In this document: piece by piece, positions 55,809-64,000 of the stretch
Position numbering within the stretch: position 1 is the first letter of the stretch
How the letters are laid out: every line of letters begins with the position of its first letter
Source of the DNA: Mycolicibacterium parafortuitum
Lineage (GTDB): Bacteria > Actinomycetota > Actinomycetes > Mycobacteriales > Mycobacteriaceae
Length of the DNA stretch: 64,000 nt
Direction: 5' to 3'
NCBI RefSeq assembly: GCF_010725485.1
Contig: NZ_AP022598.1
Span: forward strand, 4,278,001 to 4,342,000
Notes under the pieces: model-generated
Seen by the model: the letters and a program-made list of their open reading frames with translations, nothing else
Databases searched by the model: none
Told to the model about the DNA's origin: nothing
Program-made: the position numbers and the translations under genes

Positions 55809-58703
55809 TCACTTCAGCTGCTGGCCCTGGCTCTGCAACAGGGCGCGCACCAGCGGACGTGGACCGGTCGGCGGCAGGAATGCGCTCGCCGGCCGCGTAC
55901 GCACCGGCTGCGGCCACCAGAACCAGCGGCCCAGCAGCGCCGCGATGGCCGGTGTCATGAATGCGCGCACGATCAGCGTGTCGAACAGCAGTCCGAGCGC
56001 GATCGTCGTACCGACCTGACCGATGCTGCGCAGGTCGCTGACGACCATCGAACCCATGGTGGCGGCGAACACCAGACCGGCGGTCGTGACGACCTTGCCG
56101 GTGCCGCCCATCGCGCGGATGATCGCGGTGTTGATGCCGGCGCCGAGCTCGTCTTTGATCCGGGCGACCAGCAACAGGTTGTAGTCGGATCCGACCGCCA
56201 GCAACGTGATGACCGTCATCACCAGCACGGCCCAGTGGATCTGGATGCCGAGCACGTACTGCCACACGAAGACCGACACACCGAAAGCCGCACCCAGCGA
56301 CACCACCACGGTGCCGACGATGACCAGCGCCGCGACAAGGCTTCTCGTCATGATCAGCATCACGATGAAGATCAGGCAGATGGCGGCGACCACCGCGATC
56401 AGCAGATCGTACCGGGATCCCACCACCAGGTCTTTGGTGATCGCGGCGGTGCCGGTCAGGTAGATCTTCGACCCCTCCAGTGGGGTGCCTTTCAACGCTT
56501 CCTCTGCCGCGCTCTTGATATCGGCGACGCGTGAAATACCTTCGGGGGAGGCAGGGTCGCCCTGCTGCAGGATCAGCATCCGGACCGCTTTACCGTCCGG
56601 TGACAAGAAGATGTCCATGACCCGCTGAAAGTCCTTGTTCTCGAAGACTTCCGGCGGAATGAAGAATGTGTCGTCGTTCTGGGCGGCGTCGAATGCCTTA
56701 CCCATCGCGGTCGGGTTCTCCCCGGCGCTGCTGTCCATCTGGCTGAAGATGCCCGACATGGTGCTGTGCATGCTCAGCATCATCGTGCGCATGCTCGACA
56801 TGATCGCGATCATCTCGGGGAACTGCGCGACGATCTGGGGCAGCAGCACGGTCAGCTGATCGAGGTTGTCGACCATGTTGTCGAGCTTTTCGGACACCTG
56901 GTCGACGCCGTCGATCACGTCGAACACACTTCGGATCGAGAAGCACAGCGGGATGTTGTAGCAGTGCTGTTCCCAGTACAGGTAGTTGCGGATCGGCCGC
57001 CACATGTCTTCGAAATTCGCGATGTTGTCCCGCAATTCGGCGGTGATGTCTTGAACCTCGTGTGTCGTGCCGACCATGTTGTTGGTCGTCGCGACCATCT
57101 GCTGCATCAGGCCGTACATGTTCTGCATGATCCCGATCATCTCGGCGAGCATGCTCGCTTGCTGGAGAAGATCGTCCATCCGCGTCTTCTGGAACTGCAT
57201 GTACTGCTGTTGGCCGGCCTGCTGCATGCTCAGCATGTACGGAATGGTCGCGCGGGCCATCGGAATTCCCTCGGGCCGGGTGACCGCCTGGACGTTCGAG
57301 ATGCCGGGGACCGCGAGAATCGCCTTCGCGAGTTTATTCAGCACCAGGAAGTCGGCTGGGTTGCGCAGATCATGGTCGCTCTCGATCATCAGGACTTCGG
57401 GCGACATCATCGCCGACTCGGGGAAGTGCCGCTTCGCGGCCGCCATTCCCTCGTTCGCCGGAATGTTCTCGGGCAGATACTTCTGGTCGTTGTAGCTGGG
57501 TTTGAAGCCAGGCAACGCCAGCAGTCCGAGCAGCGTGACGGCCATCGTCGCGACGAGAATCGGTGCGGGCCAACGCACGATGGCAGTACCCAGCCGCCGC
57601 CACCCGCGCACCTGCAGGTTGCGCTTCGGGTCGAACAGGCCGAAGCGGCTTCCGACCACCAGTACCGCCGGGAACAGCGTCAGTGCCACCGCGACCGCGA
57701 CCAGCACCCCGATCGCGGTCGGCAGGGCCAGCGCGTTGAACAACGGCAAGCGCGTGAAACTCAGGCAGTAGAGAGCGCCGGCGATGGTCAGCCCGGAAGC
57801 CAGCACCACCTTCGCCACCCCGGCGTAGGTCGTGAAGTATGCCGTGATCCGGTCTTCACCCGCCTGGCGCGCCTCCTGGTACCGGCCGATGAAGAAGATC
57901 CCGTAATCGGTCCCCGCGGCGATACACAAGGCCACAAGGAGATTCACGCCGAAGGTGGTCAGTCCGAGAAGGTCGTTGTGGCCGAGGAACGCGACGATCC
58001 CGCGAGCGGCCTGCAGCTGGATTCCGACGACCACGAGCAGCGCGATCACCGTGACGACCGACCGGTAGACCAGCAGCAACATCACGAAGATGACCGCGAC
58101 GCTGACCAGGGTGACCAGGATGACCGTCCGGTTGCCACTCTCTCCGACATCCGTGGCGATGGCGGCCGGACCCGTGACGTAAGCCTGCACGTCCGGAGGT
58201 GCCGGGGTGTTCTCGACGATGTGGCGCACAGCGGCCACCGACGACGACACCGAAGCCTCACCGGCCTCACCTGTCAGCGTCACCTGGACGTAAGCCGCCT
58301 TGCCGTCCGCACTCTGCGCCGCGCCTCTGGTGAGCGGGTCACCCCAGAAGTCCTGGATGGCGAGCACGTGCTTCGGGTCGTCCCGAAGCTGGCGGATCAT
58401 CTCGTCGTAGTAGCGGTGTGCCTCGTCGCCGAGCGGCTGCTGGCCTTCCAGCACGATCATCACGACGCCGCCGCCACCGTCGGTCGAATCGAACGCGTCG
58501 CTGATCCGCTCGGATGCCTGCAGCGCCGGCGCGTCGACGGGGTTCAGCGAGACCGAATGCTGCTGTTCGACCGCTTCCAGTGACGGAACGGCGATGCTCA
58601 GCGCCGCGACGATCCCCAGCCACACCAGGATGATCGGGACCGCCATACGCTGAATCGTGCGCGCCACCAGCGGACGGCCGTCCTGCAGTTGATGGTTGCT
58701 CAT
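55809..58703 (-). CDS. MmpL-family RND lipid transporter (first mmpL)
   Basis: A 964-residue paralogue of the next gene, same architecture. [18 protein letters not shown] and [17 protein letters not shown] carry the proton-relay aspartate/tyrosine pairs. The second external domain again carries a helical hairpin ([14 protein letters not shown]). It starts at ATG 58703, overlapping the mmpS stop by four bases. Two MmpLs after one MmpS is the layout of the glycopeptidolipid exporter mmpS4-mmpL4a-mmpL4b, which acts as a complex. It probably moves a lipid made nearby to the periplasm or outer membrane; no cargo is proven. Confidence 0.95.
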   Translation of the reverse strand: MSNHQLQDGRPLVARTIQRMAVPIILVWLGIVAALSIAVPSLEAVEQQHSVSLNPVDAPALQASERISDAFDSTDGGGGVVMIVLEGQQPLGDEAHRYYDEMIRQLRDDPKHVLAIQDFWGDPLTRGAAQSADGKAAYVQVTLTGEAGEASVSSSVAAVRHIVENTPAPPDVQAYVTGPAAIATDVGESGNRTVILVTLVSVAVIFVMLLLVYRSVVTVIALLVVVGIQLQAARGIVAFLGHNDLLGLTTFGVNLLVALCIAAGTDYGIFFIGRYQEARQAGEDRITAYFTTYAGVAKVVLASGLTIAGALYCLSFTRLPLFNALALPTAIGVLVAVAVALTLFPAVLVVGSRFGLFDPKRNLQVRGWRRLGTAIVRWPAPILVATMAVTLLGLLALPGFKPSYNDQKYLPENIPANEGMAAAKRHFPESAMMSPEVLMIESDHDLRNPADFLVLNKLAKAILAVPGISNVQAVTRPEGIPMARATIPYMLSMQQAGQQQYMQFQKTRMDDLLQQASMLAEMIGIMQNMYGLMQQMVATTNNMVGTTHEVQDITAELRDNIANFEDMWRPIRNYLYWEQHCYNIPLCFSIRSVFDVIDGVDQVSEKLDNMVDNLDQLTVLLPQIVAQFPEMIAIMSSMRTMMLSMHSTMSGIFSQMDSSAGENPTAMGKAFDAAQNDDTFFIPPEVFENKDFQRVMDIFLSPDGKAVRMLILQQGDPASPEGISRVADIKSAAEEALKGTPLEGSKIYLTGTAAITKDLVVGSRYDLLIAVVAAICLIFIVMLIMTRSLVAALVIVGTVVVSLGAAFGVSVFVWQYVLGIQIHWAVLVMTVITLLAVGSDYNLLLVARIKDELGAGINTAIIRAMGGTGKVVTTAGLVFAATMGSMVVSDLRSIGQVGTTIALGLLFDTLIVRAFMTPAIAALLGRWFWWPQPVRTRPASAFLPPTGPRPLVRALLQSQGQQLK

Positions 58704-59302
58704 GCGGCCTTCAACATGCATGCGGCGAAGGTGCTGGCTTCGTGCGTCTCGTACTTCTCGGACTTCACGACGTCGTCCACCAGGATCCGGCACCCCAGAC
58801 TGTCGCTGTCACCCTGAGCCGCAACGCTTCCCACTCCTGCTGCACCGGTGATCGGGAACTCCAGTGTCCAGGGCAACGGCACCGCCTCGAGGAATTGCGG
58901 ATCGCCGTTGCCGTTGAAGAAGCTGATCTGGGCGATGGTTCCCGGCGGGCCGAAAACCTCGTACTTCATGATCTTGGGATCGACCGGTCGGCTCTCCTCG
59001 GTGGCGGTGTCGCCGTAGGTCAGCGAATCGTCAGAACCGAAGATGCCGTGCAGGCGCGACACGGTGAAACCTCCGGCGGCGATCACGATCAGGACGACGA
59101 GCGGAATCCACAACCGGCGCAGCAGCGTGAACATGGCGGAAGCCGGTCCGCGCCTCGACCTGCGGGCCTCACGCGGTGCGGCGGCGGACAACTGGTCGGT
59201 CGGGTGGTCTGGGCGATCCTCGACGGCGACGTCGGACGGCGCTGGCTCCACCCCTGATTCGACGGCTCGACCGTCTACGTCGGGCAAGCTGCCGTCGACC
59301 AC
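58700..59302 (-). CDS. MmpS-family accessory protein with extended N-terminus
   Basis: A protein of about 200 residues. A charged N-terminal cytoplasmic segment leads to one transmembrane helix ([20 protein letters not shown], starting near residue 60) and the MmpS beta-domain ([20 protein letters not shown], then [13 protein letters not shown] and a final cysteine, ACMLKAA). The two cysteines probably pair. Typical MmpS proteins start close to the helix; an ATG at 59134 (MFTLLRRLW) would give this short form. GTG 59302 is chosen for AAGGTG six bases upstream; ATG 59341 is also possible. It stabilises and assists the two MmpLs. Confidence 0.85.
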   Translation of the reverse strand: MVDGSLPDVDGRAVESGVEPAPSDVAVEDRPDHPTDQLSAAAPREARRSRRGPASAMFTLLRRLWIPLVVLIVIAAGGFTVSRLHGIFGSDDSLTYGDTATEESRPVDPKIMKYEVFGPPGTIAQISFFNGNGDPQFLEAVPLPWTLEFPITGAAGVGSVAAQGDSDSLGCRILVDDVVKSEKYETHEASTFAACMLKAA

Positions 59303-59876
59303 AGAACCCACCTTCCACCTTTCTGCCGGTTTCATCGTCATGGCGGGGCCAGACGGTCGGAGTCGCGCGCCGTGGCCGTGTGCCGCGGCGTCACGCGATT
59401 CGGCGTCGGGCACGCCACAGCAACTGCAAGCATTTGACGCCAGAGTCAATCACGGTTGCAGCCACCGTAGGCGGGTTTTTCGCAAACGCGCAAGTGCCTC
59501 GCCGAGCGAGTGGTCGCAGGTTTCGCCGCCGATCTGCGGTCCGGGTCGCTCCAGCTTCGGGACGGAACTATCTTGTCGGCACAACCTGCGACTTTGCCGG
59601 ACGTCGGCGGGTGATGGGCCGGTGCCGGGCGCCGGGTGGGGACCGCTGCGGGGAGGCGCCCGTCCTGCAACAGGGACTGGTCGGCTCACCCCGAACCCAT
59701 CGCTGGCAATCCCCGGCTGCTCTGCCTGGTCAGCGCGAGCCGCGCGGGGGACGGCACCCGGCACGGAGGGAATGTAAATATTCGGGCGCGTCATTTTCCG
59801 CCGCGCGGCCGGGGCCCCGACTGCTACAGTCTGGCGCTACGGCGGCACTCCACGACGCAGAGCGGGGCACCTATCG
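59303..59876. other. Intergenic region, 574 bases, divergent promoters
   Basis: Between mmpS and the MFS gene. It holds AT-rich patches (GTAAATATTC near 59775, CATTTTCC near 59794) and a possible -10 TACAGT (about 59823) for the MFS gene. I see no clear palindrome or small gene. Part may encode an earlier mmpS start. Confidence 0.4.
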
Positions 59877-61436
59877 ATGCCGGCTGAAACGCCCGCGCTG
59901 CAGGCAACAGGGAAGAGATTCCCGGCTTGGCTGCGGTCTCGACAATTCCTGGGACCGGTCGTCGCGATCGGCGGCGTGCAGTTGGTCGCGGCGATGGACG
60001 GACCGATCGCGGTCTTCGCGCTTCCCAGGATTCAGGAAGAACTCGGGCTCACCGATGCCACGCGGGCATGGGTGGTCTCGGCCTATCTCCTGACCTTCGG
60101 CGGGCTGATCCTGCTCGGAGGTCGGCTCGGTGACACATTCGGCCGCAAGCGCGTCTTCCTGGTCGGAGTCGCGCTGTTCGCGTTCGCCTCTGTGCTCTGC
60201 GGTATCGCATGGAACGGCGAGTCCCTGGTCGTCGCCCGGCTGTTGCACGGCGTGGCCGCGGCCATCGTGACCCCGACCTGTACCGCGTTGCTGGCCACGA
60301 CATTTCCGAAGGGGCCGGCCCGCAACGCCGCCATCGCGGTCTTCGGCGCACTGGCCAGCCTCGGCGCGGTACTGGGCCTGGTGGTGGGCGGTGTTCTCAC
60401 CGAAGCGTCCTGGCGGTTCGCTTTCCTGGTCAACGTACCGATCGGCATTCTGGTCATCGTCGTGGCCCGGCGCATGCTCACCGAGTCGGTCAAGGAGCCG
60501 ATGAAACTCGACGTGGCCGGCGCGGTGCTGGCCACCGTGACGATCATCGCCGGGGTCTTCGGTCTGTCGACGGGGCCGGAGATGGGCTGGCTGTCACCGA
60601 TCACCGTGACGCTGGGCTTGTCGGCGCTGGTCGGGTTGGTCGCGTTCGTCGTCGTGGAACGGGCGGCGGTCAACCCCATCGTGCCGTTCAGCCTGTTCCG
60701 CGACCGGGACCGCCTTGCCTGCTTCGTCGCGGTGTTCCTCAGTACCGGCGTGAGCTTCACCCTCACCGTGGTCGTCGCCTTCTACGTGCAGAACGTCATG
60801 GGTCACAGCCCCGCCCAGGCCGGGGTCGGGTTCATCCCGATGGCCATCGCGATGGCCATCGGGACGGGGGTGTCGTCTCGGCTGGTGATGAGCTTCGCGC
60901 CACGGGTCGTGGTCATCGGCGGCTGTGTTCTCGTGCTGGGCGCGTTGGCGTTCGGGGGTCTGACATTGCACAGCGCGTCGCTGTACTTTCCGGGTCTGGT
61001 GGTGCCGATCGTCGTGGGGGCGTTCGGGATAGGACTGATCAATGTGCCGCTGGGTCTGTCGTTGGTGGCCAGTGTCGGTCCCGACCGCATCGGCCCGACC
61101 GCCGCGATCATCGTGATGATCCAGAGTGTCGGTGGTCCCGCGGTGCTGGTCGCGATCCAGGCTGTCATCACGCTGCGCACGCTCCGGATGGGCGGTACCA
61201 CCGGGCCCGTCACCGGGATGACCGATGTGCAGCTCGGTGTCCTCGACAACGCCTACACCCACGGCGTGCTGTGGTTGGGCGCGGTTGCGGTGCTGCTGGC
61301 CCTGGTGGCGCTGCTGATCCGCTACAGCGCACAGGACGTCGCGCACGCACGGCAGGTCCAGCAGGTCTTTCCGGATGAGGACGCTGAACTCGACAAGGAC
61401 AAGGGCAAGGACAAGGACCAGGAACTGGCCCACTGA
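59877..61436 (+). CDS. 14-TM MFS exporter (DHA2 family)
   Basis: A 519-residue MFS protein. MDGPIAVFALPRIQEEL stands at motif D1 of TM1, GGRLGDTFGRKRVFLVG is motif A, and 13-14 helices are predicted. It differs clearly from the EmrB-type protein at 10 kb. The C-terminal tail is a charged run rich in Lys and Asp (LDKDKGKDKDQELAH). It is divergent from the mmpS operon and its stop is seven bases from the convergent acyltransferase. It may export a precursor or by-product of the adjacent lipid pathway. Confidence 0.88.
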   Translation: MPAETPALQATGKRFPAWLRSRQFLGPVVAIGGVQLVAAMDGPIAVFALPRIQEELGLTDATRAWVVSAYLLTFGGLILLGGRLGDTFGRKRVFLVGVALFAFASVLCGIAWNGESLVVARLLHGVAAAIVTPTCTALLATTFPKGPARNAAIAVFGALASLGAVLGLVVGGVLTEASWRFAFLVNVPIGILVIVVARRMLTESVKEPMKLDVAGAVLATVTIIAGVFGLSTGPEMGWLSPITVTLGLSALVGLVAFVVVERAAVNPIVPFSLFRDRDRLACFVAVFLSTGVSFTLTVVVAFYVQNVMGHSPAQAGVGFIPMAIAMAIGTGVSSRLVMSFAPRVVVIGGCVLVLGALAFGGLTLHSASLYFPGLVVPIVVGAFGIGLINVPLGLSLVASVGPDRIGPTAAIIVMIQSVGGPAVLVAIQAVITLRTLRMGGTTGPVTGMTDVQLGVLDNAYTHGVLWLGAVAVLLALVALLIRYSAQDVAHARQVQQVFPDEDAELDKDKGKDKDQELAH

Positions 61437-61443
61437 CTTTCGG

Positions 61444-62856
61444 CTATTCGAGCACGCCGGTCAGGCCGAAATCGGCCGCCACCTCCGCGACCATCTCGCG
61501 CAGGTCGGCCTTGTCGTCCACCGATCCCGGGCGGAACGCGCACACGTAGATGGTGACCAGGTTCATCTCGGCGGCCGTGCCGTAGTAGACGTGCACCTGG
61601 CTGCCGATGCGCTCCAGCCAGCGCCCGGTCAGGTGCTGGCTCGCTCCGCGCGCGAATGCCGCATCGCACAACGTCCCGTCCGGCCGGATCGCCGCGGGGC
61701 CGGTGTCGCCGAGGTTCGAGCAGACGGCGGGTTGGTCGGGGTCGTTGCGCGCGTAGTCGGCGAGCTGGCGCCACATCCGTTGCGGCGTGTACGGCGTCAG
61801 CGGTACCAGATCCGCGGCGGGGTCGTGGGTCTCCTGCGCCGCCTTCAGTGCGTCCTTGATTCCGGCACGCACGCCGTGCAGATCCGTCGTGATCCCGTTC
61901 GGATCGACGTGTACGCGGACGAAGGAGACCGCGATCGCCCGGGCATCGTCGCCGGAGGTGCGGTCGTTGACGGTGAGCAGCACCGGGATCGCGCCGGCGC
62001 TGCCGTGGGTGCGCCCCATGCGCTCGTCCAGTCGCGCCGTGAACGCCGCCGCGAGGGTGCTGTGGGTGCCGCCGAGTGCGGCGGCCTTGGCGTTCCACTC
62101 GTCCTGCTTGAAGCGGATCCAGATGCTGGGCGCGACGACCGGCTGCTCCGTCCCGACGGCCGGCCCGGCGGGCGGCTCTGCCGCCGCACGCCGATCGTCC
62201 TCCTCCCGGCGTCGGCGGGCCTCGGTGATCGCCGCCGTGAACGCCCGTACCACGGACGGGAACTCCTGTGCGGTCTCCCGGAGGTCCTGAAGCACGGCCT
62301 GCCCGCGGGTCCGGGAACGCGGCGGCGGATAGCCCAGGTTGCGTGGCATGTCGAGGATCGCCTCGGTGACGGCGACGGCACCGCCGATTCCGTCGATCAC
62401 GTAGTGGGACAGCACCAGGCTCACCGCGGTCGATCCGTCGGTGAGGGGTTGCACGTCGATCCGCCAGCCCGGCCCGGCCTCGGGATCGATCGTGAGCTGC
62501 GTGCATTCGTCGAACCAGTCGCTGAGTTCGCTGCGGGGCCGGGCGCCGGCGGCGATGTCGATCGGGGTCGGGCCGGGCGCGCGAACCCAGCGGTGCCGTC
62601 CGAACGGCAGCGGGGAGCGCTCGATGAGCCGGCCGAGCAGGCCGTCGGCGAGGTTGCGCTGGAACCGGGTCAGCCCGTCGTGGTCGACCGGACGCTCGTA
62701 CACCCAGCCGACCTGCATGACCTCCTTCTGGCCGGCAGCCCGATGCCCTTCGTAGAAAGCTTGATCCAGCAGCGCGAGCCGGTTGTCGGTGAGTGTGCCG
62801 CCGGCAGATGAGCCGCCGTCGACGGATGACCGCACGGAGTGATTCCGGACTGCCAC
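61444..62856 (-). CDS. Pap/WS-DGAT-like acyltransferase (condensation-domain fold)
   Basis: A 470-residue acyltransferase. The catalytic HxxxDG motif is in SHYVIDGIGG near residue 150, followed by the second half of the fold with PAVCSNLGDTGPAA and TGRWLERIGSQVHV. The family includes mycobacterial polyketide-associated proteins and wax-ester/triacylglycerol synthases, which transfer an acyl group from ACP or CoA to an alcohol. A weak DFGWG-like motif is not seen, so the exact branch is unsettled. GTG 62856 has GGAGG seven bases before it. By position it is the best candidate for off-loading or esterifying the Pfa product. Confidence 0.82.
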   Translation of the reverse strand: MAVRNHSVRSSVDGGSSAGGTLTDNRLALLDQAFYEGHRAAGQKEVMQVGWVYERPVDHDGLTRFQRNLADGLLGRLIERSPLPFGRHRWVRAPGPTPIDIAAGARPRSELSDWFDECTQLTIDPEAGPGWRIDVQPLTDGSTAVSLVLSHYVIDGIGGAVAVTEAILDMPRNLGYPPPRSRTRGQAVLQDLRETAQEFPSVVRAFTAAITEARRRREEDDRRAAAEPPAGPAVGTEQPVVAPSIWIRFKQDEWNAKAAALGGTHSTLAAAFTARLDERMGRTHGSAGAIPVLLTVNDRTSGDDARAIAVSFVRVHVDPNGITTDLHGVRAGIKDALKAAQETHDPAADLVPLTPYTPQRMWRQLADYARNDPDQPAVCSNLGDTGPAAIRPDGTLCDAAFARGASQHLTGRWLERIGSQVHVYYGTAAEMNLVTIYVCAFRPGSVDDKADLREMVAEVAADFGLTGVLE

Positions 62857-63216
62857 TGATTAGCCTCCGATGACCATGAGCTCCGCCCGCGGCGCTGCCC
62901 GGCCGCCGGGAGCGACGTCGCACAGCCCGCGCGGTGCGCTCGGAACGTTTGTCAGGGTGAGCGTAGCGGACCCGACCGTGCACTCTCAGCGAAAATTTGC
63001 TTTACCGTCAACCGGCCTGTCCGAAGGTGTCGCGCCCGCCCGCCGCGGGTTCTGGCGATTTCCTTGCCGAAGGGGTTGAGGTGTCCCTATCCTGTCGCCG
63101 TGAACTGGAGCCACCCCGACACGTCGCGAGACGATCTCATTTCGACGCCCAGGACGGTCGCGGTACGGCTCGGCGCGCGGTGCGTCCGCCAGTCCGTCGA
63201 CGCGCGTAGCTAACAC
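62857..63216. other. Intergenic region, 360 bases
   Basis: Between the divergent acyltransferase and sulfotransferase genes. It contains an AT-rich stretch (GCGAAAATTTGCTTTACC, 62990-63007) likely to hold promoters. No RNA gene or conserved small gene is visible. Confidence 0.4.
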
Positions 63217-64000
63217 ATGCACGAAGAGCGCTCGGGCGCACCACAAGTCGGAACGGACCGCCCCGTCGCCCTGTTCGTCCTCGGGTTCGGGCGGTCGGGG
63301 ACCTCTGCTCTGGCGCGGGTTCTGTCGCTGTGCGGGGCAACGCTGCCCCCGAAACTGCTCGGGGCGACCAAGGACAACCCTCGCGGCTTCTGGGAGCCGC
63401 GCGCCGCGATTCATCTCAACGAGACGATCCTGCGCAGTCGCGGGAGTTCGGCCTACGACCTCGCCCTGCGCCCCGAGCAAAGTCGATCGTCGACCGCCGC
63501 GGACGAGGCGTCGATCGCCAGGATCCGCTCCTACTTCCACGCCCTGCCTCCGGCGCGGCTGGTGGTCATCAAGGAACCGAAGATCACCGCGTTGATCGAA
63601 TTATGGTTCGAGGGCGCCCGGCGGGCGGGATTCGACGTCGCGGCCGTGGTGGCGATGCGCCATCCCGCGGAGGCCTCCGCGTCGATCGAGGAGCGCGCGA
63701 ACCGGCAGAACTACGTCAGGTCCTCGCTGGAACTCGGCAGCGCCTGGTGGCTCAAATACACGTTGCTCGCCGAACGGGACACCCGCGATGTGCCGCGTGT
63801 GATCGTGGAGTTCGCGAACCTGCTCGAGGACTGGCGTCGTGAGGTGAAGCGGATCGGGACCGCGCTCGGTGTGGACCTCGACAGCCCCGACGAGGCCGCG
63901 ATCGACGGGTTCCTGTCACCGGGGCTGCGCCATCACCGGCACACCGGACCCATCACCGAGCCGTTCGGCACCGACTGGGTCACCACGGTCTACCGCCAGC
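63217..64000 (+). CDS. Sulfotransferase, C-terminal part beyond window
   Basis: The first 261 residues are present. FVLGFGRSGTSALARVL is the 5'-phosphosulfate-binding loop of PAPS-dependent sulfotransferases, KEPKITALIELW and VVAMRHPAEASASIEER fit the 3'-phosphate-binding region with arginine and serine. It continues through FGTDWVTTVYRQ at the window edge. It would transfer sulfate from PAPS to a hydroxyl, most likely on a lipid or glycolipid in this setting. ATG 63217 was taken because no earlier in-frame start looks better. Confidence 0.85.
   Translation, partial: MHEERSGAPQVGTDRPVALFVLGFGRSGTSALARVLSLCGATLPPKLLGATKDNPRGFWEPRAAIHLNETILRSRGSSAYDLALRPEQSRSSTAADEASIARIRSYFHALPPARLVVIKEPKITALIELWFEGARRAGFDVAAVVAMRHPAEASASIEERANRQNYVRSSLELGSAWWLKYTLLAERDTRDVPRVIVEFANLLEDWRREVKRIGTALGVDLDSPDEAAIDGFLSPGLRHHRHTGPITEPFGTDWVTTVYRQ

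Noticed and set aside
53642..55960. Long plus-strand open frame opposite the mmpL gene
   Set aside because: High GC content keeps antisense frames open. The minus strand encodes a clear MmpL with all motifs.
52772..59302. Siderophore (mycobactin) export by these MmpLs
   Set aside because: No mycobactin or carboxymycobactin genes and no iron box are seen near mmpS; the synthase context argues for a lipid.

Overview
The window is high-GC actinobacterial DNA and almost certainly comes from a Mycolicibacterium-type (rapid-growing) mycobacterium. Evidence: MmpS/MmpL lipid-export genes, a mycolic-acid methyltransferase, a mycobacterial haem-binding (MHB-type) secreted protein, and the gene order bfrA - EmrB-type MFS - glnA3 - amidohydrolase, which matches Rv1876-Rv1879 of M. 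tuberculosis with one small carboxymuconolactone-decarboxylase-like gene inserted. I see no tRNA, rRNA, insertion sequence, phage gene or CRISPR array.

Layout. 1-8.4 kb: a cut-off TPR protein, a TetR/membrane-protein pair, a divergent FAD-monooxygenase/TetR pair with clear operators, a hotdog thioesterase, a FUSC-family membrane protein, and a coupled EthD-like/enoyl-CoA hydratase pair. 8.4-15.1 kb: the iron-storage and GlnA3 block (bfd and a conserved protein divergent from bfrA, with two possible IdeR boxes between them; then a drug exporter, the CMD protein, glnA3 and a FluG-like amidohydrolase). 15.1-16.0 kb: an ArsR-SRPBCC pair with a perfect palindrome. 16-20 kb: two N-acyl-D-amino-acid-deacylase-like amidohydrolases flanking a SnoaL-like protein. 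20-31.8 kb: mixed metabolism and envelope genes (dienelactone hydrolase lipoprotein, P450, beta-lactamase-fold lipoprotein, mycolate methyltransferase, agmatinase, thioesterase, threonine-dehydratase-like enzyme, L,D-transpeptidase). 31.8-36.9 kb: a leftward cluster of a repetitive secreted surface protein, rmlA, rmlB and a fused rmlC-rmlD, a full set of dTDP-rhamnose steps from glucose-1-phosphate.

The centrepiece is 37.7-64 kb. Three overlapping rightward genes encode a polyunsaturated-fatty-acid-synthase-like (Pfa) machine: a PfaD-type enoyl reductase, a 2293-residue KS-AT-4xACP-KR-DH protein, and a 2163-residue KS-CLF-AT-DH-DH protein. A strong terminator separates them from a convergent mmpS-mmpL-mmpL operon, laid out like the glycopeptidolipid exporter genes. 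Beyond that lie a 14-TM MFS transporter, a Pap/WS-DGAT-like acyltransferase and a PAPS-type sulfotransferase cut by the window edge. Together they look like a locus for making, esterifying, possibly sulfating and exporting an unusual lipid. The rhamnose genes next door could supply a sugar for it. The product cannot be deduced from the sequence, and I know of no described mycobacterial lipid assigned to such a set.

Many starts in this DNA are GTG or TTG and some genes look leaderless, so I state below where a start is uncertain.
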